A stretch of DNA of 64,000 nucleotides from Treponema sp. (lineage in GTDB: Bacteria > Spirochaetota > Spirochaetia > Treponematales > Treponemataceae), in NCBI GenBank assembly GCA_016296575.1, contig JAEDJA010000011.1:1-64000 (forward strand), given 5' to 3'. Shown piece after piece: positions 8,153-16,752 of this stretch. The translations under genes and the position numbers were made by a program. The stretch's first letter is position 1. The number at the start of each line of letters is the position of its first letter. The notes below the pieces were generated by a model that was not told the origin of the DNA, did no database searches, and saw nothing but the letters and a program-made list of their open reading frames with translations.

Positions 8153-9400
8153 ATGATTCGAGTATTTTTAAACGCTAAAGAAGAGAAAGAAATTCAGCAG
8201 GGATTTCCATGGGTTTTTGATAATGAAATTGCATTTTTGAAATATCAGAATTCTGACGGTAAATGGCAGAATGGTACTTTGAAGGAAGCTCCTGTTGTTA
8301 ATGGCAGTCTTTGTGAAGTTTGTACTAAGGCCGGTGGATTTTTAGGAACTGGTGTTATCAACAGAAATTCTAAAATTACTGTGCGCATTATTTCTCGTGG
8401 AAAAGCTGAAACTATTGAAGCAGACAGAGCTTCTTTTATCGACAAAAAGATTGCCAACTGCGTAAATATCCGAAAGCTTAATTATAAAGAAAATGATTCT
8501 TATCGGCTTATTTTTGGTGAAGCAGATTATATTCCAGGACTTATCTGCGAAAAATATGTTGAAGAAAAAGGGGATATTTATCTTGTAATTCAGTTCCTCT
8601 CCATGAGTTGTGATATTTTCCGTGATGAAATCCTTTCTTCTTTAAAAAAACTTGTAAAACCAGATTTCATTTACGAACGTTCTGATTCAAATCGTATTAA
8701 AGAAGGACTTGAAGAAAAGAATGGATGGATTGGAAAAGCTGGTAAAGAACAGATTATCATTTTAGAAAACGATGTTCGCCTTTGTGTTGATATTGCAAAT
8801 GGTCAGAAAACCGGATACTTCCTTGATCAGAAATTTAATAGAAAAGAAGCTGCTAAATACTGTCACGGAAAAAAAGTTCTGGATACATTTACTCACACCG
8901 GAGCCTTTGGATTAAATGCATGTATGGCTGGTGCCAAAGCTGTTACTTCCGTTGATATTTCAGAAGAAGCTGTTTCCATGGTGAATAATAATATCCGCCT
9001 CAACGGTAAAGAAAAAGTAATGAAAGCCATTTGCGCTGATGTATTTGATTTACTCAAACAGTATGAAGAGCAGGGTGAAAAATTTGATGTAATCATACTT
9101 GATCCTCCTGCCTTTACAAAATCTGCAAAAATGATTGAAAAAGCCTATGGTGGATACAAAGAAATTAATTTACGCGCCATGCGTCTTTTAAATGACGGTG
9201 GAATTCTTGTTACCTGTTCCTGCTCACATTTTTTTAATTCAAATACTTTCTATGATATGCTTATGCATGCTGCAAAAGACAGTCATAAAAGTGTTCAAAT
9301 CCTTGAAAAGCGTGGTGCTGGACCAGATCATCCTGTTCTTGCAGGTTACCCAAAAAGTGAATACCTAAAGTGTGCGATTACTAGGGTGATTAATAATTAA
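8153..9400 (+). CDS. rlmI: Class I SAM-dependent rRNA methyltransferase, RlmI-like
   Basis: This 415-residue protein has an N-terminal PUA-like region beginning with the typical GFPWVFDNEI (17-26). A Rossmann methyltransferase domain follows with motif I LDTFTHTGAFGLNA (243-256), the acidic VDIS (267-270) and the catalytic LDPPAFTKS (316-324), with Cys355/Cys357 in TCSCSHF. This layout matches RlmI, the 23S rRNA m5C1962 methyltransferase, or close relatives in the same COG. Its ATG is 2 bases after the HAD stop. Function on exactly C1962 is inferred from family only. Confidence 0.9.
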   Translation: MIRVFLNAKEEKEIQQGFPWVFDNEIAFLKYQNSDGKWQNGTLKEAPVVNGSLCEVCTKAGGFLGTGVINRNSKITVRIISRGKAETIEADRASFIDKKIANCVNIRKLNYKENDSYRLIFGEADYIPGLICEKYVEEKGDIYLVIQFLSMSCDIFRDEILSSLKKLVKPDFIYERSDSNRIKEGLEEKNGWIGKAGKEQIIILENDVRLCVDIANGQKTGYFLDQKFNRKEAAKYCHGKKVLDTFTHTGAFGLNACMAGAKAVTSVDISEEAVSMVNNNIRLNGKEKVMKAICADVFDLLKQYEEQGEKFDVIILDPPAFTKSAKMIEKAYGGYKEINLRAMRLLNDGGILVTCSCSHFFNSNTFYDMLMHAAKDSHKSVQILEKRGAGPDHPVLAGYPKSEYLKCAITRVINN

Positions 9401-9426
9401 TAATGAATAGTGAATAATGAATAATG
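9401..9426. repeat. Short AT-rich degenerate tandem repeat
   Basis: The GAATA-type unit recurs three times (TGAATAG, TGAATAA, TGAATAA) immediately after the rlmI stop and just before the hairpin at 9441. It is non-coding and may be slippage-generated or part of a dispersed intergenic element. Confidence 0.55.
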
Positions 9427-9431
9427 TGGAT

Positions 9432-9493
9432 AAAAAAAAAGGGCTGTCCAAAATGAGCGCTACACTCATTACTTATTGAACAGCCCCTTTTTT
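9432..9493. terminator. Bidirectional terminator between rlmI and ilvE, with nested stem
   Basis: The outer stem GGGCTGT (9441-9447) pairs with ACAGCCC (9480-9486), flanked by an A run on the left and a T run on the right, so it can terminate both the plus-strand rlmI operon and the minus-strand ilvE operon. The loop holds a second stem, AATGAG with CTCATT. Confidence 0.85.
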
Positions 9494-9510
9494 GCTTTTC
9501 TGTTTTTCAG

Positions 9511-9543
9511 CGGCGCTTCACAGATTTACTAAATGTTGCGCCG
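9511..9543. repeat. GC-rich hairpin downstream of ilvE
   Basis: CGGCGC (9511-9516) pairs perfectly with GCGCCG (9538-9543), with a short inner ACA/TGT match in the loop. It stands out as a GC-rich patch in an AT-rich intergenic region. It could assist termination on the minus strand or be a dispersed repeat; function unknown. Confidence 0.5.
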
Positions 9544-9555
9544 GCATGTATTTTT

Positions 9556-10578
9556 TTAGCAGATTTCTACTACCCATCCTTCAGGACCTTTGATTTTGCC
9601 CATCTGGATACCAGTTAATGTGTCGTAGAGCTTCTTTGTGTTTGGACCCATTTCATCTTTTCCTTCGTTGAAGATGATTGATTTTCCGTGGTCATCAATC
9701 TGTCCAACTGGAGAGATAACGGCTGCAGTTCCACAAAGACCACATTCTGCAAACTGATCAAGTTCTTTTACTGCAATCTTACGCTGTTCTACTTTAATTT
9801 TGAGAATTTCTTCTGCAACAGTAACAAGTGAGCGACGTGTAATTGAAGGAAGAATTGAATCTGATTTTGGAGTAACAAGAGTTCCGTCTTTAGTAAAGAA
9901 GATAATGTTAGCTCCACCAGTTTCTTCCATGTATGTGTGTGTAGCAGGATCAGTGTACATGTTTTCTGCATAACCAGCTTTGTGAGCATCAACAATGTTG
10001 TGAAGACTCATTGCGTAGTTCAAACCTGCTTTAATGTCACCAGTTCCGTGAGGTGCAGCGCGGTCAAGGTCAGAAATGCGAACTTTAATAGGTTTTGCAC
10101 CGCCTTTAAAGTAAGGTCCTACTGGAGTTACCAGAATACGGAACTCATATTCATCAGCTGGTTTTACACCGATAACAGCATTCTTTCCGAACATGTATGG
10201 ACGGATGTAAAGTGTAGCACCGCTTCCAAATGGTGGAACCCAATCTTTATTTGCTTCAACAACCTTTTTTACAGCTTCAACAAATTTATCTTCTGGATAA
10301 ACAGGCATTTCAAGTCTTTCACAAGAATCTTTCATGCGGGAAGCATTCAGGTCTGGGCGGAAACATACGATTTTTCCGTCTTCTGTTGTATAGGCTTTAA
10401 GTCCTTCGAAACATGTCTGAGCATACTGGAGAACACCAGCACATTCGTTCATTGTTATTTCGTGTTTATCTGTAAGTTTACCTTCGTCCCATTTTCCATT
10501 TTTAAATTCTGAAACGAAGCTGAAAGATGTTTCCATGTAACTGAATGACAGGTTACCCCAATCTAAATTTTTTGCCAT
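9556..10578 (-). CDS. ilvE: Branched-chain amino acid aminotransferase
   Basis: This 340-residue fold-type IV PLP enzyme transfers amino groups between glutamate and the 2-oxo acids of Leu, Ile and Val. The PLP-binding lysine is Lys183 in GDIKAGLNYAMSL; FEGLKAY (58-64) and YMEETGGANIIF are standard motifs. The length and LSFSYMETSF start match the longer BCAT group rather than the roughly 300-residue E. coli type. A GAGG ribosome site precedes the ATG. It is the third gene of a minus-strand leuC-leuD-ilvE unit, 27 bases after leuD, which fits a role in leucine synthesis. Confidence 0.95.
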   Translation of the reverse strand: MAKNLDWGNLSFSYMETSFSFVSEFKNGKWDEGKLTDKHEITMNECAGVLQYAQTCFEGLKAYTTEDGKIVCFRPDLNASRMKDSCERLEMPVYPEDKFVEAVKKVVEANKDWVPPFGSGATLYIRPYMFGKNAVIGVKPADEYEFRILVTPVGPYFKGGAKPIKVRISDLDRAAPHGTGDIKAGLNYAMSLHNIVDAHKAGYAENMYTDPATHTYMEETGGANIIFFTKDGTLVTPKSDSILPSITRRSLVTVAEEILKIKVEQRKIAVKELDQFAECGLCGTAAVISPVGQIDDHGKSIIFNEGKDEMGPNTKKLYDTLTGIQMGKIKGPEGWVVEIC

Positions 10579-10605
10579 AATTATGCCTCTATAAATTTTA
10601 AAGAA

Positions 10606-11139
10606 TTAGTATTTGCTGTCTGCGTAACCAATCCAACCTTCCTTTTCAACAAGTGCTTTTTCAAAGTCATCAAGCTGGAAAGGGTAGCTCTTGGAAAGGC
10701 TTCCTGCAATCAGTTTTACTTTTGCTGTTCCGTCATCATTGATAACGATTTTGCATTCTGTATCTTTGTCGGCAAATGTTTTGAACATGTCGGCAATTGA
10801 TTTTTTGTCGATTTCTACGGCCATCATACCGCAGTTGAACATGTTCTGTCGGAAAATACGTGCGAAGTTTGGAGCAACAACTACGTAAATACCGTTTACT
10901 TCCAGTGCCCAAGGAGCATGTTCACGTGATGAACCACAACCAAAGTTTTCACGAGTAATGATTACTTTTTTTCCGGCTACATCAGTTTTTGGGTTAAATC
11001 CTTCAAGTTTAAGATCTTCCAAAAGGTAAGGTTTAAGAGCCTGTTTTGAGATTTCTGTCAGGTATTTTGCAGGAATGATTTCATCTGTATTGATATCTGA
11101 GCGATCCAAGAAAAGTACTTCGCCACCAAATTGTTTCAT
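10606..11139 (-). CDS. leuD: 3-isopropylmalate dehydratase small subunit
   Basis: This 177-residue swivelling-domain subunit of the aconitase superfamily contains the substrate-recognition motif GCGSSREHAPWAL (107-119 region) and DINTDEIIPAKYL near the start, as in the compact LeuD/HacB type. With LeuC it isomerises 2-isopropylmalate to 3-isopropylmalate in leucine synthesis. AAAGGGG precedes the ATG at a good distance. leuC lies 80 bases upstream across a hairpin. Methylmalate or homoaconitate specificity cannot be excluded, but ilvE downstream supports branched-chain synthesis. leuA and leuB are not in the window. Confidence 0.94.
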   Translation of the reverse strand: MKQFGGEVLFLDRSDINTDEIIPAKYLTEISKQALKPYLLEDLKLEGFNPKTDVAGKKVIITRENFGCGSSREHAPWALEVNGIYVVVAPNFARIFRQNMFNCGMMAVEIDKKSIADMFKTFADKDTECKIVINDDGTAKVKLIAGSLSKSYPFQLDDFEKALVEKEGWIGYADSKY

Positions 11140-11160
11140 AATATTCCCCTTTAATAAATT

Positions 11161-11212
11161 CCATTGAAGTTTTGGTTATACATTAAATATAACACATGAA
11201 ACTCCAAAATGG
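11161..11212 (-). repeat. Imperfect hairpin in the leuC-leuD gap
   Basis: Three nested complementary pairs occur: CCATT with AATGG (11161-11165, 11208-11212), AGTTT with AAACT (11168-11172, 11199-11203), and TTATA with TATAA (11176-11180, 11188-11192). No T run follows on the transcribed strand, so it is not a classical terminator. It may be a processing or stability element between the two cistrons. Confidence 0.45.
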
Positions 11213-11219
11213 TAACTAA

Positions 11220-12503
11220 TTATTTGTAAATTTCTGAGTTAGTTATTGTTCCGGCAATAGCTGTAGCAGCTGCAGTAGCTGGACTCATAAGGTGAACCAT
11301 TCCACCTTTTCCCATGCGTCCGTTGAAGTTGCGGTTTGTTGTAGAAGCACAAACTTCACCTTCAGCGAGAATACCGTTACTCATACCAAGACATGCACCA
11401 CAAGTTGGGTTTGTAACACAGAAACCAGCTTCTATGAATGTAGCAATAATTTCTTCTTCCAAAGCCATTTTGTAGATTTTTGGAGTAGCAGGGCTTACAA
11501 TACCTCGAACTCCTTCTGCAAGGTGGTGTCCTTTAAGAACTTTAGCTGCAACACGAAGATCAGAAATACGTCCGTTTGTACAAGAGCCAATGTAAACCTG
11601 GTTAACTTTTGTACCTGCCATTTCTTTTACAGTTTTTACCTGGTCTGGTTTGTAACCGAATGTACATACTGGCTGAAGGTCAGAAAGGTCAAGGGTGATT
11701 ACTTTTTCAAAACTTGCGTCATCATCACTTTTCCACTGTGAGTAGTCTGCCAAAGCAGCTTCTTTTGTTTTGTAGTCATCTTTGATGAATTCCCAAAGGT
11801 AATCAACTGTTTTGATATCTGGATAACAGATTCCACTTGTAGCACCAGCTTCAACAGCCATGTTACAGATAGTCATACGTTCTTCCATATCAAAGTTGTC
11901 TACAACAGGACCAGTGAATTCAACAACACAGTTTGTAGCACCGTTTACACCGATTTTTGAAATAAGGTGAAGAATAACATCTTTTGCGTAAACGCCTTCT
12001 TTAAGTTTTCCGTTCAATACAAATTTGATTGTTTTTGGTTCACGGAAAGAGCAAACACCTTTAAGAATTCCAACTTCAAGGTCTGTAGTTCCAACACCGG
12101 CAGCAAAGGCCCCGAAAGCACCGTGTGTACAAGTGTGTGAGTCACCCATGATTACAGTGAAACCAGGACGAACAAATCCTTTTTCTGGGAAAATAGCGTG
12201 ACATACACCGTTTGCACCAATGTCAAAAAAGTCTTTGATCTGATTGCGGTTTGCCCAGTCACGAAGAATTTTTCCCTGTTCAGCTGTTTTTGAATCTTTT
12301 GCAGGAGTAACGTGATCAATAACGGCTTTGATTTTTGTATTGTCAAAAACTTTGTCTTTATTTCGTTCCACCAGATCATTGATGGCAATTGGAGTTGTAA
12401 TTTCATGACAGAACACACGGTCTAGTTTAAGAACATAAGTATTTGGAAATGGTGTGTCCACAAGATGTTTTTCGAAAATTTTCTGAGCGATTGTTTTTCC
12501 CAT
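11220..12503 (-). CDS. leuC: 3-isopropylmalate dehydratase large subunit
   Basis: This 427-residue aconitase-superfamily protein holds the 4Fe-4S cluster through Cys308 (in GSCTNGR), Cys368 and Cys371 (in TCGACLG). DSHTCTHGAFGAFAAGVGTTD (121-141) is the standard N-terminal signature. The length fits the shorter LeuC/HacA type. It is the first gene of the leucine operon, with a strong promoter about 40 bases upstream and an AAAGAGG ribosome site. The leader is too short to hold a leucine attenuator or T-box, so regulation, if any, is at initiation. Confidence 0.95.
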   Translation of the reverse strand: MGKTIAQKIFEKHLVDTPFPNTYVLKLDRVFCHEITTPIAINDLVERNKDKVFDNTKIKAVIDHVTPAKDSKTAEQGKILRDWANRNQIKDFFDIGANGVCHAIFPEKGFVRPGFTVIMGDSHTCTHGAFGAFAAGVGTTDLEVGILKGVCSFREPKTIKFVLNGKLKEGVYAKDVILHLISKIGVNGATNCVVEFTGPVVDNFDMEERMTICNMAVEAGATSGICYPDIKTVDYLWEFIKDDYKTKEAALADYSQWKSDDDASFEKVITLDLSDLQPVCTFGYKPDQVKTVKEMAGTKVNQVYIGSCTNGRISDLRVAAKVLKGHHLAEGVRGIVSPATPKIYKMALEEEIIATFIEAGFCVTNPTCGACLGMSNGILAEGEVCASTTNRNFNGRMGKGGMVHLMSPATAAATAIAGTITNSEIYK

Positions 12504-12539
12504 AGCAGGATACCTCTTTAATTGAATTTCTTGACTTTA

Positions 12540-12568
12540 ATTATACTGAAGTTTGTTTAATGTGACAA
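12540..12568 (-). promoter_or_regulatory. Sigma-70 promoter of leuCD-ilvE
   Basis: On the minus strand TTGTCA (12563-12568), 17 bases, TATAAT (12540-12545). The predicted start leaves a leader of about 30 bases before leuC. Confidence 0.8.
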
Positions 12569-12582
12569 TAGAGAATCTGCAT

Positions 12583-12611
12583 TTGAATTTTCAATTTATT
12601 TATATTATATT
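12583..12611 (+). promoter_or_regulatory. Putative sigma-70 promoter of the envelope gene cluster
   Basis: TTGAAT (12583-12588), 17 bases, TATATT (12606-12611), diverging from the leuC promoter and about 35 bases before the 12648 start codon. Confidence 0.55.
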
Positions 12612-12647
12612 TGTAACATATTTTTTTGGAGAGTGTTTTTTGTACAA

Positions 12648-14909
12648 ATGAAAAAGAAATTACTTTCAATTTTTATACTTGCTTTCATTGGATACATTCT
12701 TTTTGCCCAGAATAAATCAGTTGTTCTTATGGTTGCATCTGAGACTTCCTCCGGTCTTTCTGCTGATGAAATTTCACTAGAACGAATGGCACTTGATAAT
12801 TTTAAAGTAAATCTTACACGCCATGACGAAGTTCGTCTTCTTTCTACTGATCCAAATCTTCTTCAAATAAAAAAACAGGCTCAGATTGATTACATGAAGG
12901 GACTTTTATCTGAAGAAAATGTGTACAGTCTTGATAAAGGTGAAAAAGCATCTTTGCTTCTTACATTTTACATGAAAAAATCCGGCGGTAAATATTCTCT
13001 TTACTGCAATATGACAAATATCGAAACAAAAGTGGAAAGATCAGTTAATACTGGAAAAATCACTTCAAGTGAGGTTGATGAAACTGGTGTTGATGCACTT
13101 TCCTATGATGTTTTGAAGACTCTTGTAAAAGATGGTTATATTTCTTCCATAAGTTATGAACTAGAAAATCGTCTTTTGCACAAAACTGATTCGGACACAA
13201 ACTTTACACAGTATATTTCTTCTCTTAATTCTCAGATTTCTTCCCAGGATCGTGAACTGGAAAGACTTCGTGAAGAAGCAGAAAAGGCCAGTCTTTCTTT
13301 GGAAGAACAGCGCCGTATGTATGAACTGGAAGCAAAACTGAAAATTCTTGAAAAAGACAGGGAAATTGCCCTGGCAGAACAGAAAAGGCTTCAGGAAATT
13401 GCAGAAAAAGATGCACTTCTTCAGGCTGAAAAAGAAAAGATGACTGAAGAAGAACGACGTGAATATGAAAAAGCTGTTCTTGCTCTTAATGCTAAAGCTG
13501 ATGCCATCAGAAAAGAAAATTATAATATGGTTTCATTAAAGACTCGCATTGAACTTATAGAAAATGACCGTGCAGTTTTAAAGGAACTTGAAGCTTCGGT
13601 GAATTCTGCTTCAGTTAAACAGGAAGCTTATTATAAAAAACTCATGGATGATGCAATTGCGGAAATTGATAATCGTCCTTACGCACCTGGTGAACTTTCC
13701 AATGGCAAACCAACTGCCAATGCGAAAAAATTCCGTCAAATGGAAAAAGATGAGATTATTGCAAAATATGAAGCAGAACTTAAAGCGGTTCGATCATCTG
13801 TTTCAAGTGACAGAATAAAACTGGTAAATGATTATCGGGAACGCATCAAAAAAGAGGAAAAGGAACTTAGTGGTACAAAATTTGGCTTTCGTTCAATTGA
13901 TCAGAGTCAGAATTATCTGAAATTTTCTGTTGATGCTTATGATGGTCAGGACTGTTCCTGGACTATCCGCAACAGTTTTGATGTAGACGATATAAAATCA
14001 ATTAAGGCAAAATCAATCAAATTGCCATCTGTCACAATTCCTTATAAAAAAATATCTGGTAAAGAACCAGTAAAAGTTCTCACAAAAGAAAATAAAAAGA
14101 ACTATGAAGAATATATTAGGGATACAACCCTTGCTGATTCATATTTCAGAACAGGAAGTCCTTATCTTTATTCTGAAATTGTAGTTTCTGTTCAGGTTCT
14201 TGATGGAAAGTACAATCTTATTTTTGAAGAATTTTCTATTTATAAGATTACAAATAAAGAGAAGGTGGCCACTTTAAGTAAAAATCAGATGGAAAGTGGT
14301 GTTATTTCTTCTGGAACAAATGACGACAGTTCAAACAAAGTGCAGGATGATGATTTTTCTTCCTGGAACGGATGGTCTAAAAATGAAGATTCAGTTATAG
14401 ATGATAAAGAGTATTCTGAAACTCCAGTTACCTCCAATCTTTTTAATCACCAGAATAGAAACGGTTTGTACTTTGATATTGGTGTTATAGCAATGCCAAA
14501 CTCTTTTACAGGAACTAATATTGATTTAGGGATATTTGGCGGATCAGGGATTTTTTATGGGGGAGTTGAATTCTCGTTTCCTATTTTCAGCTATAACAAT
14601 GCAAAAAAATCTAATCATGATTTTAATGGATTTATGTTCTCCTGTCTTTCAGGCGTAAGTTTTAGATTTGGTTTTATAAGACCGTTTGCTCATTTAGGTA
14701 TTGGAGGGGCTGGAATTTATTCTACCAATGGTGGGGAAGAATATTTTTATAAAAATGTATATTCCGGTTTTATGTTTGAATATGCTGTCGGTTGTGACCT
14801 GGTATTTATTGAGGAATCAACCAGTATAGGTTTTATCTATAAACAACGTTATCTTGCAAAAGTTGGATGGACTGATTCTTATTCAATTTCCTGCGGACTA
14901 ACTTTTTAA
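12648..14909 (+). CDS. Exported coiled-coil protein with C-terminal outer-membrane beta-barrel-like domain
   Basis: From ATG 12648 this is 753 residues. A GTG at 12633 is in frame but abuts the GGAG box, and the ATG places a clean signal peptide (MKKKLLSIFILAF to YILFAQ) at the N-terminus. After cleavage come an alpha/beta region of about 140 residues resembling CsgG/LpoB-type domains, a Glu/Lys/Arg-rich coiled coil at about 180-325, and an unrecognised middle domain to about 530. The last 145 residues alternate aromatic and glycine-rich strands (GLYFDIGV, GGVEFSFPIF, GVSFRFGFIRPF) and end in SCGLTF with terminal Phe, as in small outer-membrane barrels. Two lipoproteins follow directly. I do not recognise a named family; a linker between periplasm and outer membrane is inferred. 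Confidence 0.8.
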   Translation: MKKKLLSIFILAFIGYILFAQNKSVVLMVASETSSGLSADEISLERMALDNFKVNLTRHDEVRLLSTDPNLLQIKKQAQIDYMKGLLSEENVYSLDKGEKASLLLTFYMKKSGGKYSLYCNMTNIETKVERSVNTGKITSSEVDETGVDALSYDVLKTLVKDGYISSISYELENRLLHKTDSDTNFTQYISSLNSQISSQDRELERLREEAEKASLSLEEQRRMYELEAKLKILEKDREIALAEQKRLQEIAEKDALLQAEKEKMTEEERREYEKAVLALNAKADAIRKENYNMVSLKTRIELIENDRAVLKELEASVNSASVKQEAYYKKLMDDAIAEIDNRPYAPGELSNGKPTANAKKFRQMEKDEIIAKYEAELKAVRSSVSSDRIKLVNDYRERIKKEEKELSGTKFGFRSIDQSQNYLKFSVDAYDGQDCSWTIRNSFDVDDIKSIKAKSIKLPSVTIPYKKISGKEPVKVLTKENKKNYEEYIRDTTLADSYFRTGSPYLYSEIVVSVQVLDGKYNLIFEEFSIYKITNKEKVATLSKNQMESGVISSGTNDDSSNKVQDDDFSSWNGWSKNEDSVIDDKEYSETPVTSNLFNHQNRNGLYFDIGVIAMPNSFTGTNIDLGIFGGSGIFYGGVEFSFPIFSYNNAKKSNHDFNGFMFSCLSGVSFRFGFIRPFAHLGIGGAGIYSTNGGEEYFYKNVYSGFMFEYAVGCDLVFIEESTSIGFIYKQRYLAKVGWTDSYSISCGLTF

Positions 14910-14936
14910 TATAATTCATTTTTGGAGGAGAAAAAA

Positions 14937-15695
14937 ATGAAAAAATTTACACGTGTTATTGGTTTGCTTTGTGCTTGTGTTGTTCTTGCTTCATGTGCAA
15001 GCCGTGAAGTTAAAGGCTCAGGTGTAAAAGGTAAGGAAGCTGATATGGTAAAAAGAACTGTAAAAATTCTTGATTACCAGGGCTCTACTTTTGGTAAAGA
15101 AGTTCCTCAGTGGGTAATGCTTGTTGCCGAAGGTCAGTATTCATCTCAAGTTCTTAAAGAAGTTATGCCAGACGTTGCCGGTAAAAAAACTTTTGTTACT
15201 ATTGGTCGCGGTGATAATCTTGAATTTGTAGAAAACTGGACTGATATGGTTGATGTTGAAGTTCAGGTTGGTGATACAATTCAGCGTGTTGTAGGAAAAG
15301 CTGTTGAAGCAACTATGAAAGGTGGAAATAAGGAAGTTGCCGATAAGTCTGAACCTACAGAAATTGAACGTACAATGAATATGTACAAACAGGCTGTTTC
15401 TGCTGTTGAGTTGAATGGTCTTGAAAAGAAAGCTTCTTACTGGGTAAAACGTCGTGTTTACGATATTGATGATAGAAATTCTTTCCAGGATGATTATGAA
15501 TATTATGCAGTCTGGGCAATGGATGAAAAAGTATTCAATCGTCAGCTTGAAGCCGCACTTCAAAGTGTAGAATCAAATACATCAGAAGGGGAAGCTTTGA
15601 AACAGATTCTCCGTCAGAAGCTTGAAAGCACAGTAGTTGTATCAAACAACAATTCTGTTAATGATTCTGCTGATGAAATTATCTTTTCATTCTAA
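14937..15695 (+). CDS. Predicted outer-membrane lipoprotein (LPP20/FlgP-like cluster)
   Basis: The start at 14937 is chosen because GGAGGAG lies just upstream and a lipoprotein signal follows (MKKFTRVIGLLCACVVLASC), with a lipobox LASC and the modified cysteine at residue 20. The 252-residue product contains PQWVMLVAEGQYSSQ early in the mature part and a long acidic helical segment, reminiscent of LPP20-family lipoproteins. It follows the coiled-coil/barrel gene by 27 bases and precedes a second lipoprotein by 22 bases, so the three are probably co-transcribed. The function is unknown; an envelope-associated assembly is an inference from context. Confidence 0.82.
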   Translation: MKKFTRVIGLLCACVVLASCASREVKGSGVKGKEADMVKRTVKILDYQGSTFGKEVPQWVMLVAEGQYSSQVLKEVMPDVAGKKTFVTIGRGDNLEFVENWTDMVDVEVQVGDTIQRVVGKAVEATMKGGNKEVADKSEPTEIERTMNMYKQAVSAVELNGLEKKASYWVKRRVYDIDDRNSFQDDYEYYAVWAMDEKVFNRQLEAALQSVESNTSEGEALKQILRQKLESTVVVSNNNSVNDSADEIIFSF

Positions 15696-15717
15696 GTTCT
15701 AGAATTATTTTATAAAT

Positions 15718-16749
15718 ATGAAAAAGCCTGCTTTTTTTTCTTTGCTTTTACTGATTGCATTTTTTTCCTATTCCTGTGCTTCTAAACAGGTTCAGGAGCG
15801 TCCTTTGTGGGCTGATCTTGATACCATTGGTCAGGTGTATGATCCTTGTGTTTACATAACAGCAATTGGTGAAGGTAAAAGTGAACTGCAGGCTGTTTCT
15901 AATTCTGATTTAGAGCTTGCATCTCGTTTTTCAAAAAGTGTTACTGCATTTACAGAAAGTTCTACTCATATGACTGAACTGAACGGAAAATTTACAGGTG
16001 CTGAAAAAGATCTTGTTCAGATTGTAAATGTTTATACAGAATATGATATAAGTACAGTAAATCATACAAGACCTTATTTTGATCCACAACGTAAACAGTA
16101 TATTGTTTGTGCGTACCTTGAAAGGAAAACTGAATTCAAAAAATATGAAACTAAACTTGCTCTGGAAAAAAAGACTTACAACAATCTTTATGAAATGGCT
16201 CTTTCTGAAAAAGATCCTTTAAAACGAATTAATCTTCTTAAGCCTCTTTCTGAAGAAGGAGAAAAGGGTGATAAATATCTTTCTAAACTGCTTTTTGCCC
16301 GATTTATTTATGAAGAAGGTGCTTTAACTTATCTAAAAGATGTTGAAAAAATGGCAATGATTCCATCACTTCTTTTTCAGGCAAAAAATGAAATTATTTT
16401 TCATCTTGTAGAAACTATGGAAAATAAAGAAGCTGTATCTGCACTGTCTAGATGTTTGTCTAAAGCAGGTTATGCATCTTCCAGTAAAAATGGAATTTAT
16501 CCAGTTCTCATAACTTTTAATAAAAACCGAAAATTAATTGATGAAATGGTTATTTACGAACCAGAAATTTCTGTAGAAGTTATTCTTGGTAATGAGAGCT
16601 TTATTTATAATAAAACATTAAAAAAACTTACTTCCTTCATTGAAACAGAATCGCTAATTCAAAAAAACATGAATTCTATGATTCTTGAAGATCTTGAAAA
16701 TAATTTTATTCCAGAATTTGAAAATACCTTGGAAAAATTATACAATTAG
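15718..16749 (+). CDS. Predicted lipoprotein with LPP20-like domain
   Basis: This 343-residue product has a lipoprotein signal ending in FSYSCAS (lipobox cysteine at about 20). Its N-terminal domain (about 25-140) contains RPLWADLD, YITAIGEGKSELQAVSNSDLELASRF and a QYIVCAYLERKT strand, the pattern of LPP20-family lipoproteins (P-x-W, G-x-G-x-S-x-x-A). The C-terminal 200 residues are helical and then alpha/beta, with no family recognised. The RNase Z gene starts 3 bases after the stop, so this envelope operon also carries an RNA-processing enzyme. Confidence 0.82.
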   Translation: MKKPAFFSLLLLIAFFSYSCASKQVQERPLWADLDTIGQVYDPCVYITAIGEGKSELQAVSNSDLELASRFSKSVTAFTESSTHMTELNGKFTGAEKDLVQIVNVYTEYDISTVNHTRPYFDPQRKQYIVCAYLERKTEFKKYETKLALEKKTYNNLYEMALSEKDPLKRINLLKPLSEEGEKGDKYLSKLLFARFIYEEGALTYLKDVEKMAMIPSLLFQAKNEIIFHLVETMENKEAVSALSRCLSKAGYASSSKNGIYPVLITFNKNRKLIDEMVIYEPEISVEVILGNESFIYNKTLKKLTSFIETESLIQKNMNSMILEDLENNFIPEFENTLEKLYN

Positions 16750-16752
16750 TTT

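Noticed and set aside
12504..12545. Leucine attenuator or T-box before leuC
   Set aside because: The leader is about 30 bases, without a leucine-codon peptide or terminator hairpin.
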